Shown here: in pieces, positions 60,305 through 64,000 of the stretch
How the letters are laid out: every line of letters starts with the position of its first letter
How positions within the stretch are numbered: position 1 is the first letter of the stretch
Origin: an uncultured Clostridia bacterium
Lineage (GTDB): Bacteria; Bacillota; Clostridia; Oscillospirales; Oscillospiraceae
Length of the DNA: 64,000 nt
Direction of reading: 5' to 3'
Assembly: GCA_946187035.1 (NCBI GenBank)
Contig: CAMHPQ010000001.1
Coordinates: forward strand, 62,001 to 126,000
Program-made: the position numbers and the translations under genes
Notes under the pieces: generated by a model
Seen by the model: only the letters and a program-made list of their open reading frames with translations
Told to the model about the DNA's origin: nothing
The model's database searches: none

Positions 60305-60853
60305 TTATGGATCTGTTCTCGTCAGGTATCTGGCGGGAACTCGTTTGGTGAGCCACACATTGTTAGCCGACAGGTAGAACATGTACCCTTCCTCCTGCAT
60401 TTGCTTTGCCTGAACGACATACACGACCGGTTTCCCATGCCTTGCTCCCACTTTCTTTGCAGTTTCAAGGCTATCCGTCAGATGCACATACAGCCTGGAC
60501 ATGGGACGCAGCCCTTCCTGGTCGATGCGATCCATATACTTTTCACCCGTGCCATGGTATAGGACCTCGGGAGGCACTTTCTGCTCCAATTCAACGTCGA
60601 CTGGGATAGAGTGCCCCTGATTGGCACGGATCAACGTTTTGTCTTCGTTGAATGCATAGCGCCGTTTTTCATCCTCATCAACAATTTGCTCCAGCATCTG
60701 CAGATCGAATTTGCGGCTCTTCCCGATGCCGGCAATGAGCTCGTCCACATTCGCCCAGCCGTGCTCATCCAACGCAATCCCAATCACTTCCGGCTTATGG
60801 CGGAGGATCAGGCTCAGGAACTTGCTGGTGGATTTCATCGAGTAGTCTCTCAT
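60305..60853 (-). CDS. kptA: RNA 2'-phosphotransferase KptA/Tpt1
   Basis: A 182-residue Tpt1/KptA enzyme, which removes an internal 2'-phosphate from RNA using NAD, making ADP-ribose 1'',2''-cyclic phosphate. Signatures are KFLSLILRHKPEVIGIALDE, GWANVDELI, IRANQGHS, LYHGTGEKY and YVHLTDS. All four catalytic basic residues of the family (R-H-R-R positions) appear to be present. The start at 60853 gives the best AAAGGA spacing; 60859 is possible. In bacteria the role is unclear. It forms a small cluster with a metallophosphoesterase on the same strand. Confidence 0.92.
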   Translation of the reverse strand: MRDYSMKSTSKFLSLILRHKPEVIGIALDEHGWANVDELIAGIGKSRKFDLQMLEQIVDEDEKRRYAFNEDKTLIRANQGHSIPVDVELEQKVPPEVLYHGTGEKYMDRIDQEGLRPMSRLYVHLTDSLETAKKVGARHGKPVVYVVQAKQMQEEGYMFYLSANNVWLTKRVPARYLTRTDP

Positions 60854-60867
60854 CTTCATTCGTCCTT

Positions 60868-61074
60868 TCAGCAAGCCTTCTTCAGAATTACGGTCAGACG
60901 CGTGAAGGACGTGGTACCTCCGAACCCGCCGGTAACCATGTCGGACGTCGATGCAGATTCGATTGCCCATCCATCCTGCGTAAGCTGATCCAGTTCAACT
61001 TCTGCATTGATATGTCCTCTGTCCCGTGTGAATACGTTCCCGGATTTGTTGATGTAAGTCAGGATCTTCACCAA
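60868..61074 (-). CDS. small protein, 68 residues, TTG start
   Basis: The frame from TTG at 61074, with AGGAGG 8 bases upstream, gives MVKILTYINKSGNVF... then WAIESASTSDMVTGGFGGTT and ends VILKKAC. It looks like a compact beta-rich domain (DUF4177-like small proteins have similar W-x-IES patterns). It lies 14 bases upstream of kptA and is likely cotranscribed. No function can be given. A longer frame open to 61455 is rejected since it is antisense to the phosphoesterase. Confidence 0.6.
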   Translation of the reverse strand: MVKILTYINKSGNVFTRDRGHINAEVELDQLTQDGWAIESASTSDMVTGGFGGTTSFTRLTVILKKAC

Positions 61075-61132
61075 CGTAGTCACCTCCTCTTTTCGTTGTT
61101 CGTTGGCAGCGTTGGGCAGCCAGGCCCCTGTG

Positions 61133-61843
61133 TTATACTTCCTGTTCCTGAGAAAACTGTGCTGCAGTTTCCACACCGTGGAACAGGAAGTGCATTTTGT
61201 CGATACGCTTATCTGTGTGCCAGTGGCCGCAGAACCATGCAATATAATTGATCTTCTCTTCGATCTGATCCAGCCACTCTTCCGTGCTGGTATCCACGGT
61301 ACTCTGGTCGATCCCGCTGAGGAACATCTCAGTCGGTTCATACCGATATGGGCAGGTATGGGACAGGACGATGTCAAAGGGCTTCTCCCGGATCTGCTGC
61401 TCCACATAGGCTTTAATCTCCTCAGACGGCTGCTCATCCGGCCACCATCCGGCACCGCGGCTGAGACGGTAGAACTTGTCCACGCTGTAGGCGCCGCCGA
61501 TCACAAGATAGCGAAGCCCCTCCAGCTCAAAGATCTCCCCGTCTTTTGCGAAGAGCAGATTCGGATACTGCTCCTGCCTCCAGACCTTGCCGCCTTTCCA
61601 ATCGATCAGCTCGTAACCGGGGATGTTTGCCGGCCGCTGCTCATGATTGCCGTGGATGCAGAAAATCGTTGGCTCCAGGCTCGCCAGGACCTTTTTCATC
61701 TCATCATCCCGCGCATTGCCGAAATAGTTTGCGCCCACGTCTCCCAGAATTACCAGGATGTCATCCTCCGTCAGCTTATTCCTCTTACAGTATCTTTTGA
61801 TGTCCCACGGGACTCCATGAATATCTCCTGTGAAGTAAACCAT
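61133..61843 (-). CDS. calcineurin-like metallophosphoesterase
   Basis: A 236-residue metallophosphoesterase with GDIHG, GDVGANYFG, GNHEQRP, SHTCPYRY and a final GHWHTDK, the complete metal-ligand set of the family. The rest (KVWRQEQYPNLLFAKDGEIF) is the usual cap region. The start at 61843 has GAGGTGAG just upstream. Close to Tpt1 and on the same strand, it could act on a phosphorylated RNA end or on the ADP-ribose product, but this is inference. Confidence 0.88.
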   Translation of the reverse strand: MVYFTGDIHGVPWDIKRYCKRNKLTEDDILVILGDVGANYFGNARDDEMKKVLASLEPTIFCIHGNHEQRPANIPGYELIDWKGGKVWRQEQYPNLLFAKDGEIFELEGLRYLVIGGAYSVDKFYRLSRGAGWWPDEQPSEEIKAYVEQQIREKPFDIVLSHTCPYRYEPTEMFLSGIDQSTVDTSTEEWLDQIEEKINYIAWFCGHWHTDKRIDKMHFLFHGVETAAQFSQEQEV

Positions 61844-61904
61844 TTTCTCACCTCGGTTATATTATACCATACTCCGTTTGTTGTTTTTAGAAAGCTCCGC
61901 AATT

Positions 61905-62348
61905 TTACTCGTCGGTCACTTTCCGAATCTCAGCCAGCGGTTCCTCTTTGTACCAATGGAACGGCGGATTCGAATCGACCCTCCAGTGTGATTTTGGCTC
62001 CGGAAGATCCTGCCACAGCTTATACCGAATTGCTTCCCAGATATCGATCGCACATTCCATATCCTCTGTATTCCTGGAGAATGGGCTGGTTTCGTCATAT
62101 CCTTTTGCCCGGAAAACACGGCGGTAGCTTTCTTCCAGCGCCTTCTGGAATTCGTCTCGGCACTGAATTCGCCGGTCAAATTCCTTGTCCCATTCGGGAC
62201 CTTTTCGTTTGTAGTCGAAATTCTTGAAGGCCATAAGATCCGCATAATCTCGGAACTGACCCGTTTGCATACGGAAGAACATTTCCAGCGCCTGATTTAC
62301 AAGTTTCAGCTGCCGTTCTGTTAGTCGGATTTCATACTTTTCTCCCAT
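61905..62348 (-). CDS. hypothetical protein, 147 residues
   Basis: A mainly helical, highly charged protein (RLTERQLKLVNQALEMFFRM; EWDKEFDRRIQCRDEFQKAL) with a Trp- and Pro-rich end (PEPKSHWRVDSNPPFHWYKE). I do not recognise the family; it resembles phage- or element-borne proteins of clostridia. It starts the minus-strand unit with the phosphoesterase, small protein and kptA, and is 61 bases upstream of the first of these. Confidence 0.7.
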   Translation of the reverse strand: MGEKYEIRLTERQLKLVNQALEMFFRMQTGQFRDYADLMAFKNFDYKRKGPEWDKEFDRRIQCRDEFQKALEESYRRVFRAKGYDETSPFSRNTEDMECAIDIWEAIRYKLWQDLPEPKSHWRVDSNPPFHWYKEEPLAEIRKVTDE

Positions 62349-62492
62349 GGTCTTTCCTCAATTCTCCCTTGTTAAGCAGACACAATACCACAACATTTTC
62401 ATAAGTCAAGCCAGTAATTGAAACAAACAGAAGATAATTTGAATATTTGTTTCATTATACCGTTTCAAATCTGAAAAATCTCGTTTTTTTCA

Positions 62493-62525
62493 AAAATGTA
62501 GTACGTATCCGCCAAAATGTAATTC
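62493..62525 (+). repeat. paired AAAATGTAGTAC repeat, right copy
   Basis: AAAATGTAGTAC at 62493-62504 and AAAATGTAATTC at 62514-62525 (two changes), 21 bases apart as in the left copy at 57831. The surrounding 62349-62646 shows no gene. Confidence 0.55.
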
Positions 62526-62646
62526 ATAGATTCCGACTAATCTGCTAGCGTTTTCTTTCCGGTCTTCTGGCCTTTTTCTCTGTCTTGCAGCGTTTCCTGT
62601 TTTATGGTACGCTACAACTGACATAATCTAAAGAGGTGTAAGAGCC

Positions 62647-64000
62647 ATGGAGAAAAAATATCAGATTTTTATATCGTCAACGTACAAAGATCTTGTCAGT
62701 GAGCGGGAAAAAGTCCGTGATGTCATCCTCTCAATGTATCACTTTCCTATAGGAATGGAGATGTTCAATGCAGCCGATGAGGAACAATGGGAAATCATTA
62801 AGGAAACAATTGATTCTTCCGACTATTATGTCCTTATCATCGGCAAGCGATATGGTTCTATGATTCCGGATGGAAAACCAGACGCCGGAATGAGCTATAC
62901 AGAAAAAGAGTATCGCTATGCTGTTGCAAATGGGATTCCTGTCCTAACTTTTATCAAAAGGAACTCTGCCGTAACCGCTGATAAGATGGATACGGAGCCA
63001 GAGAGAATCGTAAAGCTTGAAGCATTGGTGAACGAAATCACCGGAAACCGCGAAGCAGATTGGTTTGAAAATATTGATGAACTCGGTACCAAAGTCACAT
63101 TAGCTTTACTTAAGCAGATGAATCGCAAAAAGCGCCCCGGATGGGTGCGTGGTGATCGCTTTGATGTAGATGCGAGCATAAATGAACTCATTACTCTCAG
63201 TCAGCGTGTCCGAGAACTGACGGATGAAAATGAAAAGCTAAAAGCTTTGTCTATATCAAGAAAGCCCGCCTTAAACGTCAGCGTTCAATTTGTTGGAACT
63301 ATTGATGAGCCGCTTGAAGTAGATGAAGAAGATGTGAATGCAGAAGGTGATGAAGAATTACCCATCACAGAGACTATACAAAGGTGTCAAGTACCTGAAA
63401 GCGGGTATTTTGGGTCTGTGGAATCTATGTCTCCAGATGATGTTCCCGATGAAGTAAAAGATCTTGTCACGCAAGAGATAATTGACGATTATAATTCAAA
63501 GCTGCCAGAAAAAAAGGCCATCGATGAATATGACGAAAGAATGCGAATCTATAACGAGATACGAAAAAACGGTCAGCGTTTGGATTTTATAATTTCTAAT
63601 GATGGAACAGCAAAAGCAACGGATATTAATATTACATTAGAGTTTCCAAAGTCTTTCATAATTATGAAGCGGTCTGAGGCAGAAACAATGGCTGAACCGA
63701 AGAAGCCGAAAATGCCTACAAATCCTATTGATGAAGCAATGATGCAGAGACAAATTTTAGAAAAGTCTGGTGCACATCTGCAGAAGTTGCTTAGGTATAT
63801 GGGGGATTCCTATGCAGGATTGAGCTTTGCTCAGCCGAAATCTTTGAGCGTAGATGCCGCACTAATCGCCCGTGATTATTCAACTGATTGGAGCGTAGAA
63901 ATTAATGGACAGAAAGTTAATATCTGGAGTCATGATCTTCTCCATACATATACTCAGACCGCAGATAGCCTCTGTATTATTCCAATGGAGACGGGAACCT
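62647..64000 (+). CDS. DUF4062 protein, cut by the right edge
   Basis: An open frame from ATG 62647 (AAAGAGGTG upstream) to the window end, at least 451 residues. The N-terminal ~110 residues are a DUF4062 domain (KYQIFISSTYKDLVSEREKV, then DSSDYYVLIIGKRYGSMIPD and GMSYTEKEYRYAVANGIP), which is often the sensor or TIR-like N-terminal part of defence NTPases. Residues ~185-205 form a short coiled coil (LSQRVRELTDENEKLKAL), followed by an acidic stretch and a long region I do not recognise. Whether an NTPase domain follows lies outside the window. Confidence 0.78.
   Translation, partial: MEKKYQIFISSTYKDLVSEREKVRDVILSMYHFPIGMEMFNAADEEQWEIIKETIDSSDYYVLIIGKRYGSMIPDGKPDAGMSYTEKEYRYAVANGIPVLTFIKRNSAVTADKMDTEPERIVKLEALVNEITGNREADWFENIDELGTKVTLALLKQMNRKKRPGWVRGDRFDVDASINELITLSQRVRELTDENEKLKALSISRKPALNVSVQFVGTIDEPLEVDEEDVNAEGDEELPITETIQRCQVPESGYFGSVESMSPDDVPDEVKDLVTQEIIDDYNSKLPEKKAIDEYDERMRIYNEIRKNGQRLDFIISNDGTAKATDINITLEFPKSFIIMKRSEAETMAEPKKPKMPTNPIDEAMMQRQILEKSGAHLQKLLRYMGDSYAGLSFAQPKSLSVDAALIARDYSTDWSVEINGQKVNIWSHDLLHTYTQTADSLCIIPMETGT

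Noticed and set aside
60868-61455. Longer version (195 codons) of the small protein upstream of kptA.
   Set aside because: The extra part is antisense to the metallophosphoesterase; the TTG start at 61074 with AGGAGG is better.

Overview
The window looks like a chromosome segment of a Gram-positive anaerobe of the Clostridia, most likely an Oscillospiraceae-type gut bacterium. This is inferred from strong AGGAGG ribosome sites, SLH and sortase-anchored surface proteins, a Spo0A C-terminal domain, strictly anaerobic redox enzymes (radical SAM, molybdenum hydroxylase, multi-cluster Fe-S flavoproteins) and GC-rich codon use in the metabolic parts. From about 42.3 to 54.4 kb, and again after 62.3 kb, the DNA is visibly richer in A+T and carries defence-type and mobile-element genes, as expected of acquired DNA.

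1-11 kb: a glycerate module (CdaR regulator diverging from glycerate kinase and a GntP permease); HypA coupled to a large GltD-like Fe-S flavoprotein, diverging from a TetR regulator; an AraC regulator beside a remnant gene that seems to join a glycosidase start to a sugar-binding-protein end; and the first of two near-identical DUF2804 units. 11-17 kb: an SRAP pseudogene, a secreted SLH protein with a lipase-like motif, a truncated aldose epimerase and a sortase-anchored protein.

17-25 kb: an acid-catabolism operon (MatC-type transporter, family III CoA-transferase, HMG-CoA-lyase-like enzyme) with a divergent PrpR-like regulator, then a DRE-TIM aldolase and a LysR gene that has lost its start. 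Four related att-like junctions built on a tRNA-Met 3' sequence bound these blocks.

26-42 kb: the main metabolic system, two divergent operons around a molybdenum hydroxylase of the MOP type. The leftward operon carries cofactor and maturation functions (MobA/ModE-like, phosphatase-HD, XdhC, CobW-type GTPase, TrsS radical SAM, MoeA-like, ABM protein). The rightward operon carries a methyltransferase, then a structured leader RNA with a sequestered ribosome site, the hydroxylase, an Fe-S/flavin electron-transfer protein and the DVU_1557/1556/1555/1553-type accessory genes. The leader RNA is the best candidate here for an undescribed regulatory element.

42-64 kb: an accessory island with an IS3-type transposase, an SDH-type protease, a CBASS-like operon with two different CD-NTases and one Cap15-like effector plus a possible HEPN protein and a NUDIX hydrolase, an ECF sigma/anti-sigma pair, XRE and Spo0A-C proteins, a self-contained structured RNA, a probable ADP-ribosyltransferase toxin-antitoxin pair under a palindromic promoter, a HicB-like protein with a large serine recombinase, a nitroreductase, the second DUF2804 unit, a Tpt1/KptA enzyme with a metallophosphoesterase, and a DUF4062 protein cut by the right edge.
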